Below are positions 1-12,400 of a DNA stretch of 64,000 nt, piece after piece (within the stretch, counting starts at the first letter, position 1; every line of letters starts with the position of its first letter). The stretch covers positions 8,395,501 through 8,459,500 of the forward strand of contig NC_092613.1 of the NCBI RefSeq assembly GCF_047663525.1. The letters are read 5' to 3'. Below the pieces are notes generated by a model. That model was not told the origin of the DNA, did no database searches, and was given only the letters and a program-made list of their open reading frames with translations. The translations under genes and the position numbers were made by a program. The DNA is from Anas platyrhynchos (taxonomy: Eukaryota > Chordata > Aves > Anseriformes > Anatidae).

Positions 1-1788
1 AGCCACCCGTGGGGGGGCTGAGGGCTCCCTGGTGGGACCGTAGTGCTTGTTCGGACTCAAAGCTCACTCCAAGCATCACATCTGTCCCTGGTGCTCATCA
101 CTCGGAGTGTCAGCAGGACTGGCTCGCAGCCCTGGTGATGGATGGACGGCCCGAGCAATGAATCCGGCTCACATGTTTATATGACATCCATAAATGGGAG
201 AAATAAATTGCAATCAGCAATGTGTAGATCTGGATGGAGAAGCTAATCTTTGTACTAAATTGCGAGACTTATGCTTTAATGATTTTTATTGGTGTTTTGT
301 GGTGCTGCTGTTTATTATAGTTAAGTACCTTGGATGGTGCCGCAATGAAAAGCAGTCAATGAAAGCAGCCAGGTTAATGAGACTGATTCAGCCCCAAAGT
401 AGTGATGGATAGTAATAGGAACATGACTAGTTCATCTCTGTCCTCTCCTGTTCCTTCTCTTGCGTTGCTGCAAGAAATGCCCCTCGGCCCCTTTCCTTCC
501 ACCCTTTTCCAGAAATACAGAAATCAGACCTTGAGGACATCTCGTTGCTTCACAGCACAGGCAGTAGGCACCGAAATGCATATTTCTGTGCCTCAGGCTG
601 CACCTAGCTCAGAGAAGGGGTACAGCCGTGTCCTGGGCAGGCGTGTAATGAGCTAATGTTCTCTTTCTGAGTCATTGTCATGACATTAGTGAAAGCAAGT
701 TCTCTTTGACTGACAAACCCGGTATTACCAAGAGTTTTCAGCTGGGTTTCGTGGCCGCTGGTGGTTTTTCTTTGCCCTGCTGGTGCTCGGAGGCTCCCTG
801 AGCGCTGGCTGCTGGGTGCTGCGGGGCTCCTGCACTGCTGCTTCTGTCCGGCCGGTGGCGAGGTGCAAGCTCCGTGCCTCTGGTTGTTCCGTCACGGAAC
901 CGGGAGGATTTACACTCAAACACAAAGGTTTTTATTTAGCACTTCTGCCTGGGCAGCACTGAGGCGGTTGCAGGGTTTCTGCCTGCGGTGCTCACGGTTT
1001 CCAGGTCACGGCAGCAGCTCCGGCCAAGGCCCTGCTGGCCCTTTGCCCATCCCGAGCTGGAGAATTGCTTTCCTCCCGGTCAGGCCCCTGCTCCTGCAGC
1101 TGAGGAGAGCTCCAGCTTTTTGGTTTTGCAGGTCCTCGCCTTGTTTTCCACAACAATTCTTTCTGACTCGTTCAACCTCCCGTATTGCTGTGGAAAATAT
1201 GCATCTAGGGAACGGTTTTCACGGAAAATGCTTAAGTGGTTTGATTTACATTGTAGCCTGCCCCTTAAAACTAGATTAAGGACCTAGTAATACCCTGCAA
1301 AGCGCTGAGCAGACAGAAGGTAGTAAATGAGCGTAGCCTTGATTAGATTTGAACCAACAATCTTGAAGTAAAAGTTTGAGGCATAAAACTGTTAAACAAT
1401 GTATTTGCCATATGGTTTGTTGAAATGTAGTCATGTGTATGCCTCATATCCAGTTATTATTTGAAGATATTGATTTTTAGTGGAGTAATCATGCTAAGTG
1501 ATTTGTTTTAATACACTATTTTTGTAAGCAGTATGTTATAGTTAAAACAACCATGAATCTTATTTTTTCAGATTTCCAAAAGCTTTTTAAAAAGAAAATA
1601 GATGATCAATGAATCAAAACGCTGATATTCTTCGTGTTTGTTTATTTTTTCTTCAGCTGTCTCTCTGAGGAATAGCTCTGCTGAGTGTAAATGAATAAGC
1701 AGTAGCTGTGCAAGGGCATAATAAATAACAAAGGCACCCATTAAATGTAGTTGCAGGGTTTATGAATAGGCAGGGCTTTGCATGAGTT

Positions 1789-1836
1789 AAAATATATACA
1801 TATATACATGCACACATACTATATATATATTTATAT
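1789..1836. repeat. AT-rich simple repeat
   Basis: Interrupted TA/TATACA low-complexity sequence containing atatatacatatatac and tatatatatattta. It is an ordinary dinucleotide-type tract. Confidence 0.7.
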
Positions 1837-4253
1837 GGGCTTTAATTCTGAAAACTGTACTTAAGACTTGGGAAAAGAACGCAAACATAGATAAATATAT
1901 AGATAAATGTGGCGTAGCAAGGCAGTGTTCTTTTGTAAATGATGGTTTTTAACAGCTCTGTGGACTCTGGAAGTGAATCGAGGAGCACAGACAAGCCGAG
2001 CACTTCTTGCTGAAGCAGGAAGTTTTCTTCTGAGGTTACAAAGAAGGGAGGAGAGGAGGAACCTTCATTTAAGGTTGTAGGGAAAGGTGAGGTGAAGGGG
2101 CAATGGAGGTGTTGTCCAGCACCCTCCGCTAACAGAGGGCAGCATCCCACGCAGCCGCAGGGGTGTCTCTTCAAGGGTGAGCAGCTCCTACAAGACTGGG
2201 GGACACCGGGGACTCCAGTGGCTTGGGTGAAGCTCTGATGTGGAAGTTCAGGCAGTAATCTCTTGAGCAGCCCTTGCACAAGGGGTGCCCTGCTAAAACT
2301 CTCAGTCTCCAGCTGAAACGCTAATCAAGGAAGCATTTCCTGCACCAAGAGTTACAGAATAAATATCATATGTGTGAAATCAGAGATAAAACAAATAGAT
2401 GACAAAATTTTAAGGAAATAGTGATGAGGGTGATCAGTACTTGGGAAGCATTTGGGCTCTTTGCCCTTTGGATCACAATTGCACTCCGGGCTGTCAGCTC
2501 AGAGCAGTGTGCTTACATCCTGTGCTCATGGACAGGGCTGCCCGTTGCTCGCAGGATTTGGTCCCGTGCCTCCTGTTAACACAAAGGCAGTGGTTGTTCC
2601 AGCAGCATCTTGGAAGCTTTGCTAGGAGAAATAGCCCAGGCTTCACTCAAATACCATTTCATTTGCACCTTTTTACACTGCTCTGGTGTCCCACCCAGTA
2701 GGGGTGCAGGGTGCTCTGCTCAGCACGCCTCCAGTGCAGGAGTTGGGGTGCAATTTCCCCAAAGCACAGCTCTGTCTGGGCAGAGCAGTGGTTGGGTTGC
2801 TGAGGCTGAGGACTGAGAGGCAAAAATTCGGGGTTTTGGGTGTGGTGTGGCACTGCTCCAGGTGCTTCCACGTGCCTCTGTTCCGCCTGAGCAGGGGGAA
2901 TGCCGTGAGGTGCTGACACTCGCCTGCTGGTGATTTAAGTGGGAAAGTTGTTGAAGTGCTTTGAAATTCTTCAATGGGAACGCATAGGTGAGGGTAAGGC
3001 TTGGTTCCTTTGATGGGTTTTTGTACAGAAATAGTTCTCTAACACTGAGCATCCTCTGGGTCAGTAGTGCTGGTGTCTTGGGAGGACAGTGGGAATTTAA
3101 TTCTTTCTTCTGTCCAAAATAGCAACTTTTAAGAGGTGGGGAAATGACTACACCAAAACTATTGTGTGCCATCTGCCTGCTAAAATACTTATAGAAAACA
3201 TGCTTCCTGGCATATAACTTCCTAGCCATATGTCTATTGCATCATTCACAATTAAATTAAATCACCCTTAAATACTTGGACAGATTCCCAGCCTATGTGA
3301 ACAAGTCTTCATCACTGAGATGTTTGAAATTTGGACACTTGATCCTATAAATGGTTAGGTCAAATTGCCTCAGCCATTGTTAGCCTTAGACAGCTGATGC
3401 TGACTACTTCAAGATAATTCAAGTGCGCGTTCCCCATTTTGGTCCTTAAATTTTCAACTGTAAAAATGTTATAGGTCTGAAAGGAGGAAATAATTTCGCA
3501 CTATTCATTTGCAATGTGCTCAAGCCCCTTTAAGCAGAGGTTTAAATGGAGAGTCATGTTAATGAGAAAAAATATTATATTCTGCTCATTGAGTAAGCAG
3601 AGGGAAATAGCTGAAGCAGGGAGTTACAGCTGGATGTTCTGAATACTCAGCGTGTGACTGGGGGTGTGCACAACCCAAACCACAGCTGAGGAGCTTGCCC
3701 ATGCCATGGGAAGGGCAGCAGACACCTTGACCTGGCCTGTCCCTGCTCCAGCTGGTGGTGCTGTGCGGGTGCCCGGCGGGTGCACACGGTGATGCCCACC
3801 CGCAGGCCCTATTTCTGTGCTGTGTTATAAAACCAGAGTTCTGAAAATTGAATTTTTAGCTGACTCTTCCCCCAAGAATTTGTTTTTGTCCTCAGGGTCT
3901 CGGCAGCCTGGATGGGTGGAAGCATCCCTAGGTAGCGCATCTAAAACCCTCCCAGGACGGTGCTCTGGATTACAGAGAGCCCTTCCCAAGCACGTCAGCT
4001 TTTTCTTCGGTTCCTCCTTGCCAGGATGTGCTCGGTTTAGCCGTTGTGCCACACAAAGCTGAGTAACCGCCCTGAAATGAGTTGTACGGCGTGATCTGAC
4101 ACACTCGGTGCACGCAGTGGCAATGGGGATTAACAAAAACCTACATCTTTGTCACGGGAAATTTCATTTGAACACAGCCCGGCTTCCACTGGAAGCTGAG
4201 CAGGCTCAGGTCGGTGGTTCCCAAGCTCGCTGTCTGGCAGCCCCGGCCGTCGC

Positions 4254-4282
4254 CTATTTTTAGCCCCACTCGCTATTTTTAG
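4254..4282 (+). promoter_or_regulatory. Tandem MEF2-type sites upstream of CD34
   Basis: The decamer CTATTTTTAG, a perfect YTA(A/T)4TAR MEF2 consensus, occurs at 4254-4263 and again at 4273-4282. The offset of 19 bp is about two helical turns. A GATAAA motif follows at about 4301. The pair lies about 1.9 kb upstream of the CD34 TATA box. Function is inferred from motif match and spacing only. Confidence 0.35.
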
Positions 4283-6142
4283 TTTGTTTATGAAAGGTGA
4301 GATAAAACCGGCAGCCGAGCCCAGATGATGCTGTTGGTTTCTTTCATTGACGAGCCCGAGCAGCGCTGGAGGAGAATGGCAGGAAGCGGGGCCGGGCGGA
4401 TGGGAGAGCCCCGTGCTGGGCAGGAAGGGGCTGCCAGGGGCTCGGCGGGACGGGGGGCGCCGGGGGGCTGCCCCTGGCTGGCGGCACCGCTTAATTACAT
4501 TAATTCGATTTAACTTTATTGCAGCACGGAAGAATGCTGCTTTGTTTTACTCTTCCCCTACAGTTCATTATTATTTTTTTGTGTACTTTCTGTGCATTTC
4601 TGAGTGTTTGCTGTGTGGGTGTGTGCAGTTTGGGGTTGGTTTTTTTTTCCTTCATTGCACAAGAGTGGTCCCGAGCCCTGCTCTGCCAAAGGCAGCTCAG
4701 CAGCTTTTCTTGACGCTTTTCAGTGTGGTGGGATTCTGGTCCTCACCAGATCATCTCTCTTCCTAGAGGCTGGTACTTTGAAACTTCAACTTTTTATTTT
4801 CGGTTGTGCCACTCAAGCCAAATGCTCACTTAAATGGTAATAATAATAGAAAGAAAAAGTTAGACAGTGTAGCAGGAATCTTTATACAGAGGTTGGAGCA
4901 CATTTCTTAGCTACAGATGTTTCCTTCCAAGAGACTTTTTCCTGTCTAAAAACAAAAGCTACTGGAATTTTGTCATACCAATAAATGCATATAATGGAAG
5001 TGCTATTTGGGGATTTCCAATAATATCATCATTTCTTTCTTTTTCTTCCGTTTAATCCCTTTTTCTGACTGGAGCCATGTGACTGCAGAGTGTAGTGGGG
5101 CATCCACAAAAAGATAACACAGAGTTTTATTGCTCTTCCTCCCGTGGCTGTTCTCCCAGCCACCTCGTTTTCGATTTCCTGCCGGCAGTGACTCCCACAG
5201 TGACTGCACCGTTTAACTGTACAAGGAAAGGAAGAATTCTGACTTAACCAGGGTTTGATTCCTCAAATGACCAAACCTTTCCTTTTTCCCCCAAAGGCTG
5301 AAACAATTACCCAGACATTTCCATTGTCTTTGGATATAAAAACCAAGAAATGAAAACATCAAAGCATTTTTAATGCGAAAATCGATCATTTTGGACACAG
5401 TCATGCTTCCAAGGCCATGTTCTGTTGCCTTTTGCACAAACCCATGGGTCAGGCAGTGCCGGGCTGGGCAGATCTGCCTCTCCCCGGGGCAGGAGCGGTT
5501 CCCACATCAGTACCGCTCCCAGCACTGGTCCCAGTTCCCCCCAGTGGTGCGGCCGCTGCAGCACAGGGCCAGGACTGGCTGCTTGCACACAGTGATGTTC
5601 AGCCTGGTAAGAAGGGAGAATTCGGAGTTTCTGTACTGGCATTCATGTTTCTATAATGTGTGCTTAATGGGGATGAGCTCCAGGAAGTTATTTATTAGTC
5701 TCAAGTCCCTCTTCTGCTCCAGGTTTTACGCGGAGGTTTTTGCCTGTAAATCCTGCTCTCCCCCAGACCTCCCCTAAACCACCCCCCTCACGCTCTCTGT
5801 TTGACCGAAGTAAATTTAGTGAAGCTAATGGAGTTACTTCTCTCCAGGTCAGCAGTGATTTCACATCGTTGCGTTCCTTGCTTAATTTGCTGAGAAAATC
5901 TTGGATTCAAAAGCCAGTTTTTGGAGATCCCCTCTTCCCATGGCACAGCTGGTGCCTGGTGGCTGCTCCCTGGGGCTGGGGCTCTCAGGAGTGGGGCAGC
6001 AGCTCTCAGGAAAGGGTTAAGCACGGCCAGGGCTTTGGGCTCCTTTGCTGGGGGAGACGGTTGCTCGCTTGTTTGTTTGGAAATGCTGGCAGGAAAGCGG
6101 GGAGGAGAAAATTACCTAAGTGATAGTGAGGTTGCCATGAAC

Positions 6143-6150
6143 TATATAAA
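6143..6150 (+). promoter_or_regulatory. CD34 TATA box
   Basis: TATATAAA lies 233 bases upstream of the chosen CD34 start codon. A start site about 25-30 bases downstream (near 6175) would give a 5' UTR of roughly 200 bases. The surroundings are not CpG-rich, which fits a tissue-restricted promoter. The start site itself is inferred. Confidence 0.55.
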
Positions 6151-6271
6151 ACTGTGAAATCAAATCAGAAGAAAACTCCACCTCGCAGTCTTGAACCAGA
6201 AGCACAACCCCTGAAGAGAAACCCACCCCAGCACCGAGTGATCTCAAGGACTTGAACTCAAACCAAGCTAT

Positions 6272-6301
6272 ATGAGCTCAGCAGAGCTGCTGCAGAGCTG
6301 A
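6272..6301 (+). other. Upstream ORF in CD34 leader
   Basis: A short upstream ORF of nine codons plus TGA (peptide MSSAELLQS) lies in the predicted 5' UTR and in the same frame as the CD34 CDS. Its stop is the last in-frame stop before the signal peptide. It could lower translation of the main ORF. It depends on the inferred transcription start. Confidence 0.4.
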
Positions 6302-6382
6302 AAATCCAAGTGCTGTCAAAGCAACCTCCAGTTGTACTGGGAACTGCGAGCAGGAATGCTGTTCTGGGGAAGTTTTAAAATA

Positions 6383-6434
6383 ATGAAGTGGAGGCAGCTT
6401 TTCTGGATTGCATTCTGTGTTGTGAAGTTGTCTG
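6383..6434 (+). CDS. CD34: CD34 exon 1, signal peptide
   Basis: Encodes [17 protein letters not shown] plus one base and ends at a strong gtgagt donor. It has a basic n-region (K, R) and a hydrophobic core (LFWIAFCVV), as expected for a secretory signal. It ends in phase 1, which exon 2 completes to Gly. The first in-frame ATG after the upstream stop is at 6356. I chose 6383 because it gives the more typical signal peptide and has A at -3. Confidence 0.85.
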
Positions 6435-9400
6435 GTGAGTATGGACCGCAGAAAATAATCAGGGTTACAGTCACCGAGGAATAGCACAGCATGGGGATAG
6501 TGCATGGGGCAACTGCTTTGTAACTTCTGAAAGAGCAAGTTGGGGGGAATGCATTTTAATGAGTGCTTAGTGGGACTGGAGCAGATTGCAATTTCACATA
6601 AAGAACTCTGTAATGACATTTTACAGAGCAACGCTGCATTAGACATCCTGCCCAACACATTTACAGCAATGTGCTGCAAACAGAACGCTGCTGATTTGAA
6701 AAGGAGAGCAATCAAGATATGAGAGCTCCCTAAAAGGAGACATATTCAAGATAACACGAGGGGATGCAGGCGCAGCGTGCGAAGCTGTGGAGTGCATCCA
6801 CAGTTCAAGTCATTCCTCAGTCTGCATTGGTGTAAAATTAGCCTTGCTTTTGTTTTGTGGTGGGAACTAAACATTTTCTGAAAATTAGATGAGTCTCTAT
6901 AAATATTAAAATCTCCTATTTCAGCTCTTCAAATATTCATCATATGAAAAAAATAAATGAATAAAGGGCTATATTTTATGGAAATATTATCATTTTTGTC
7001 CCAAACCCAACAACCATGAAGTAATAAAAAGGGACTGAAATGTGAAGCAGCACTCCATGCGCTGCATAGTGTGCTGGGACAGGAGCCAAGAACCTGCGGG
7101 TGTCTCGTCAAATGCAATTTTTCCTTACTCCCGTGAATGTGAGTGACTGGCTCTATTGAAAGAATTTGCTATATTCTGTTCTTCTGTTTCGTGGCGCTCC
7201 TTTCATGTTCCTTTTGCTGCCAGGGTGGATTGCTCACCCAGCCATTGTGCCTGACCTGCCAGTCTATGTTAATTTTACAGGAAGGGAAAAACAAAGCCTC
7301 TCAGGTGAAATTCAGGAATATCTGGTGGTCTGCAGTGAGCGAGGTGTGAGACAAAAGTGTTTACCTGAAATGAGAAATCTGAGTTGCTTGTAGTACAAAG
7401 CAGAAGTGATACAATAGTGATAAAAAGCTTTGTCTTTGCAAAGACAGAGCTACTGGGCGACAGGGGGTCGGTTTAATGCTGCAAAATGTCATTCTTCTTG
7501 CTGGCACAGGCAATGTTCTACATTTCTATAGGTTATGGCATTGCTTTATTAACACTTCCAGCTCTCCGGCAAGTCGGGGAGGTTGATTTCTGCCCGGTGT
7601 AACTGCAATGCAGAGCAAGGGAAATGAGGAAGCTCATCCCAGGAGCTGTGCGGGCTCCTCACTCCTTTGGGGAGCCCGTGGGAATTCAGTGAAGGTTTCA
7701 GTTGTGCAGCTCCCGATGGAAACCCTGATCCTGGGGATTCTGTGCTCAGGGCGGCTCCTGGCAGCACTGCTGAGGGTGGCCCCGTCCCTGGGATGCCCTC
7801 CAGCACAGCTCTGGCTGATGCTGCTTCTTTTTACGGAAGAAAAAGCCCTTTGCCAACCCAGGGCTGCTGCGTGTCTTCTACAAACACCTCTTGTAGGTGC
7901 AGAGCCAGGAGGATGAAGGCCCCGTGCCCAACATCTGCCAGGTGCAATTTGGCTCCAGAGCAACAAGCAGCCTCGTCGAGCCTCGATGGGAGCAAATTGC
8001 CTGTGAAATGCTCAGTGCTGGGCTCTGCCTGGTCCTTCGGGGAGCTGCTGAGCTGCACTGAAGCTGCAGAGCAGGAGAGAAGGTGCCACAGGACCGGAGC
8101 CACTGGAAATGGGGCGCTGATAAACCACATGGCTTGGCTTGATGCCTGTACGGGGAAGAAAACTGTGTTCTACTTGTTCCAGTATGAGCACATTTGGCCC
8201 ATGTCATTTTTATTAATTTCTGCCAGGCTTGATGTTTTTCCTTCTTAAGTCTCTTGTCATTGTGAAGCGTTCTTTCTTTCCTTATTTTCTTTTGCAAGAA
8301 CTAGAAAAGGGTTGAAAATCAGGGAAGCAAAAGGGATTTTTGAAGCCCCAGGCACGCGAGCACCATGCCCTGTGGAGGGCTGCACACCACGGCCGTGCCA
8401 GGCAGGGGTAGCAGTGGGCACCGAGTGAGAACCAGACCCAGGCTGCTTACGGGGCAGCCGTGGGGAGAGCCCCCATCTCCCCACAGCCCCTCCGTGCCTC
8501 GGCCCCACACCCATATCCTGTCTGGGGCTGCCGGAGAAGGGAACGGGGGCGGGAAGGGATTTTATCAGATATTTCCAGAGGGAAGAGGGCTCCGCCCGCC
8601 TGAGTTCCTGCCACATGGCTGGGAGCAGTGAAGCTGGAAACGTGTGAGTAATGCAGGCTGGAGCCCTGCGAGCAGCGGCTCCGAGAGCTGTGCCCTGCTC
8701 CGTGCCCCACTGGATCCCACGGCGCTGGCTCGCTGCTTCGGGGATGCTCAGCTGCAGCCCTGCCCTGAGGATGGCTTTCTCAAAGTCTTTGTTAAATGCT
8801 GAGCTTGAGAAGCAACCGTGCCAGGAATAATGTGTCAGAGCACTGAAGTAGGCACCCCACCAGCAGCAGGTTCACCAGGAGAGCTGGTGGCGGCGCGGAG
8901 CAGCCGCTCTTAGCACAGAGTCTGGGGAATGTCCCGGGGGCTGCCCCTTCTGCCTTGTGGGATGCAGGTGTAGGGGAGAAAACACTGCCGTTAGTTTGCT
9001 GGGGGTGCAAAGTAAGGCACAAAGCATGGAAACTTGTCTTGTGTTTTCTGAGTTTTTGCCATTGCGGATTTTTGCCTTCTACAGTGGTATAGCACATGGG
9101 GATGAGTACTGGACCCAGTCATCTGCTTTAACATCTATAATGTTGCCTTTTTTCAGTTGATTTGAGCTGGGATCATTCCTAAACCCCATTATTAGCATAT
9201 CATTAACAACAGTAATGTACATCAGAAGCATTTACTTTTTTTTTTTTTTTAACTTATTTTACTAAGAGGTAAATTAGATACTATGAAGTACGGTTTTCTT
9301 TCACATACGTACAACCTTTTGCTCATGCATGTGCTAGCACTACCAAGTGATGATTTCTCTGAGGTTAATAAATGGCTTGGCTTAACCTCTCAAACCCTTA

Positions 9401-12400
9401 ATACTAACAAATTGACAAAGTTTAGCAAAGCTAGTAAAAATGTATGGTGCAATAAATGACCCACTTTAGTGGAGCACCATGTGGATTATCCAGCTCACAT
9501 CTGGATCATTATTTATCTCATGAGTCCTAAGGCTTGAAAAAAAAAACTTAGCCCTGTTTTCTATAAAATTGCCTGCATATGCTACAATAAAGGGAAGAAA
9601 AAGAAATGCTATGCAACAAGTCTTCTTGCAAATTGCACCGAGCAGTAATCCAGACTTCAATTTATGATATTCAGTGGTGAAAAGGCTTTGATTAGAAATA
9701 CCTCTGGTTCTGTGCAAACATCTGGAATAGTTCAAAGGTGCTTGGGTGGCTGTGGCTCTTTGGGAGGTCAAGTCCAGTTCCAATGATGTAAAGTTTCCGG
9801 CTAATGTCCATGCAAACACAAAGCCGTATGCAAAGAGTGGATTTCACTTCGTGCTACTTACAGTTCTGGGCACGCAGTCATGCCTCCTGGTTTTGATTTG
9901 TTAAAATTCATCAGAAAAACGTGGTGATTTAACCGGCTGGAACTGAACTGCCTGTGGAGGGGAGAGAGACCCCTCCCTTAAACAAGAGCCCTGCCAGAGC
10001 CCCGAATCCCAGCTCCAGCCCACCTGCACCGGCCCTCGGCAGGGCCCCGCGCCGCGGCCCCACAGCAGCATATGGGCTTCTCTCACACCCCCGGCTCCTT
10101 TGGGCCTCCGCCAGCGCATTGCTGATATCTCCACGTAGAAACACAGCAGGCAGGGTGCTGCCGAGGTGCCTGGTGCTGAGGTGTCCAGCACCCAAAGGCG
10201 TGTGCAGGGCCTTCGGCCTGGTGCTGGCCGGGCTGGTGCCGCTCGCTGTCGGGAAGGGTGAGGTAACGCTCCTTGGAGCGCAGGCCGCTGGGCAGGGATA
10301 CAAGTGAAACAACGCGTTTTATATTATTTTCTCTTCAGCGTCCGGATAAGAGTCTTAAGCAGAAACAGCCCTGGAGTAGGGACCGAAGCTGCTTGTGAAA
10401 AGTGGGAGTAGATCTCGGGAATGTAAAAGGTTAACAGATGCATTTTCACTGACTCATAAAGTTCACGGCAGAAGGGAAAGCTGGAAGTGTCATCTTTGTA
10501 ACATACCAGGAAGCAATACATAAACTTTAAGTTAGAGCAACAAGCGATTCTCCAAACATTCTGCTTTACCTCCAAAGATGTTTTTGCTCATGAGTCAGAG
10601 CCTGATCCCAAGCCAATGGGAATGTTTCTATTTACTTTGAGACTGTGCCTGCAACTGCAAATCCAACTTATTTTTCCTGAGGCACACAAGCGATCTCTTC
10701 CAAGGCCTGAGTCTTCCCTCCAAGGATTATAAACTCCAACTGCTGTACAATCCAGCTTTGTGCTGAGCTCTGCTCACTTGTGCATCCCTTGATAAGGCCG
10801 AGGATGCACAGGCCAGGGGCAGAAATGATCCTGCCCTCCTCCAGCACTGCCCCCGGAGCCTCTGCAGGGGCTGTGCTGAGCCTTTGATGCTCGCCCCGCT
10901 GACCTGTTTAGTCTCTGGACTTCCCCCATGCGAGCTCAAGGCAGCCTGCCATTTTGGGGCAAGAAGAAAGCGAATCTGTGAAAGCAGCTGACCCCTCCCT
11001 GCGCTGCAGGCACCCAGGGGCTGGGTGGGGGCTGGCTGCAGCCCCTATAATGCTCCCTCTCCCCTAGGCACCGCTGCTGACGGCCTGACGGACACCCCGG
11101 CTCCAGCATCCACATCCACAGAGACAGACCTGAGCGGAACCGGCAGCTTGGCAGCCACCGGCGCCCTGAGCAGCACCGTGCCAGCGTTGGAGAGCCTTGG
11201 TAATTGTGCCCCTGCGTTCCCCATAGCAGCTGTGGTGTTGATTGGGTTTATTTAGTGCACAGGTGCAGCAAGCCCTAAGCAACCGTGCGGTCAGGGCGTG
11301 GGTTGTGCTCTCAAAAAGAGGCTGCTAGGAATGTGCAATGCTTTATTGCCATACAAAAATCACACCTGGGCAGTCTGGCGTTGTCTGTCTTCAGGCCTGG
11401 TGGTGGCTTAGAACCATTCCCTTCACAAAGCAGCCAGGAGGTGATGGGACGAAGTGCTGGTTAATCGTTTATCCCAGCATACCTACAGCACGCTCAGCAA
11501 ATGGCACCTGTAAGAGGCCTGCCAGCCTTGCTGATGAGAGGCCAATGCTGTGGCGGGCGTGAAGCAGAGACCCTCGAACAGCTGAACGTTGTCTGTCACT
11601 GTGATGTCTGAAATTGGAGCAGCTCTTTGAGGACTCTGGGTCAAGAGGGTTGGGGGGGAAAGCAGGGAGGTCAGGCAATGGCATCTTCGCTGTGTGGCAG
11701 CGTGTGCCCAGGAAATTAGGCAATTGTAAACAGATTACAAAGTGCATGTAACAATTAGGTAACTGAAGCAAGTCTAATGTGTGTTTCTTATACAGCCAAT
11801 AACATGTTCTGGTGCTGCTGGCTATGACAAATCAATATTGTACTTCAGTCATCGCAATGCCACGCACTGATTGTACAGGACTTAAGCTTTCCCCTGCATC
11901 TTTTTTCACTGCATTTCTTCCAAGCTGCAGACACGGCCAGACCCGCAGCAGCCACCCCCAGCTCCCCAGGGCTCAGCACTGTTCAGACGAGCCCGCAGCA
12001 GAGCTCACAGACCAGCGAAGCCCCCACGCAGGCGCGAGGTGCCACCCTGGAGGATGCAAGCACAGGGGTGCCCATGACACGGACCCCAGAGGTTAATGCC
12101 AGCAAAACAGAAGCCACCCAAGAAGGCACACTGGCCCCGCTGAGCTCTACGGCCACCTCTGAGCTGATGCCTGTCTTGGAGGCCAGCACAGAGCCACACG
12201 TGGCAAGCGGTGTCCCCAAGGTGAGAGGAGGTGGCTGGAGCTGCCGCTCGCTTGCACCTCTTGCACTGGTCCTGACTGGTGCTCCCGCACAGCAGGGAGG
12301 GTGGGTGGCTTTGCCTCAGGGCTGTAAGTGATTAAGAAGCCTTGCTCCCAGCCCTGTCTGGATGTGTGGTGTAGGCTGTGGGGTTAGGTGGGGCTGAACC

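Larger units (their letters stand above)
1..6142. other. Upstream intergenic region, no gene seen
   Basis: No splice-bounded coding exon or RNA gene was recognised here. The short ORFs are isolated, with no family resemblance. The sequence alternates moderately GC-rich stretches (750-1150, 4200-4500) with AT-rich ones (1300-1850, 3230-3600). By synteny with human 1q32.2, PLXNA2 should lie further upstream in the same orientation, but I see none of its exons. The stretch may hold CD34 regulatory sequence; the clearest candidate is the MEF2-type pair near 4.25 kb. Confidence 0.6.

Noticed and set aside
194-412. 72-codon ORF with a hydrophobic stretch
   Set aside because: Short, AT-rich, no family resemblance, no splice or promoter context. 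Treated as chance.
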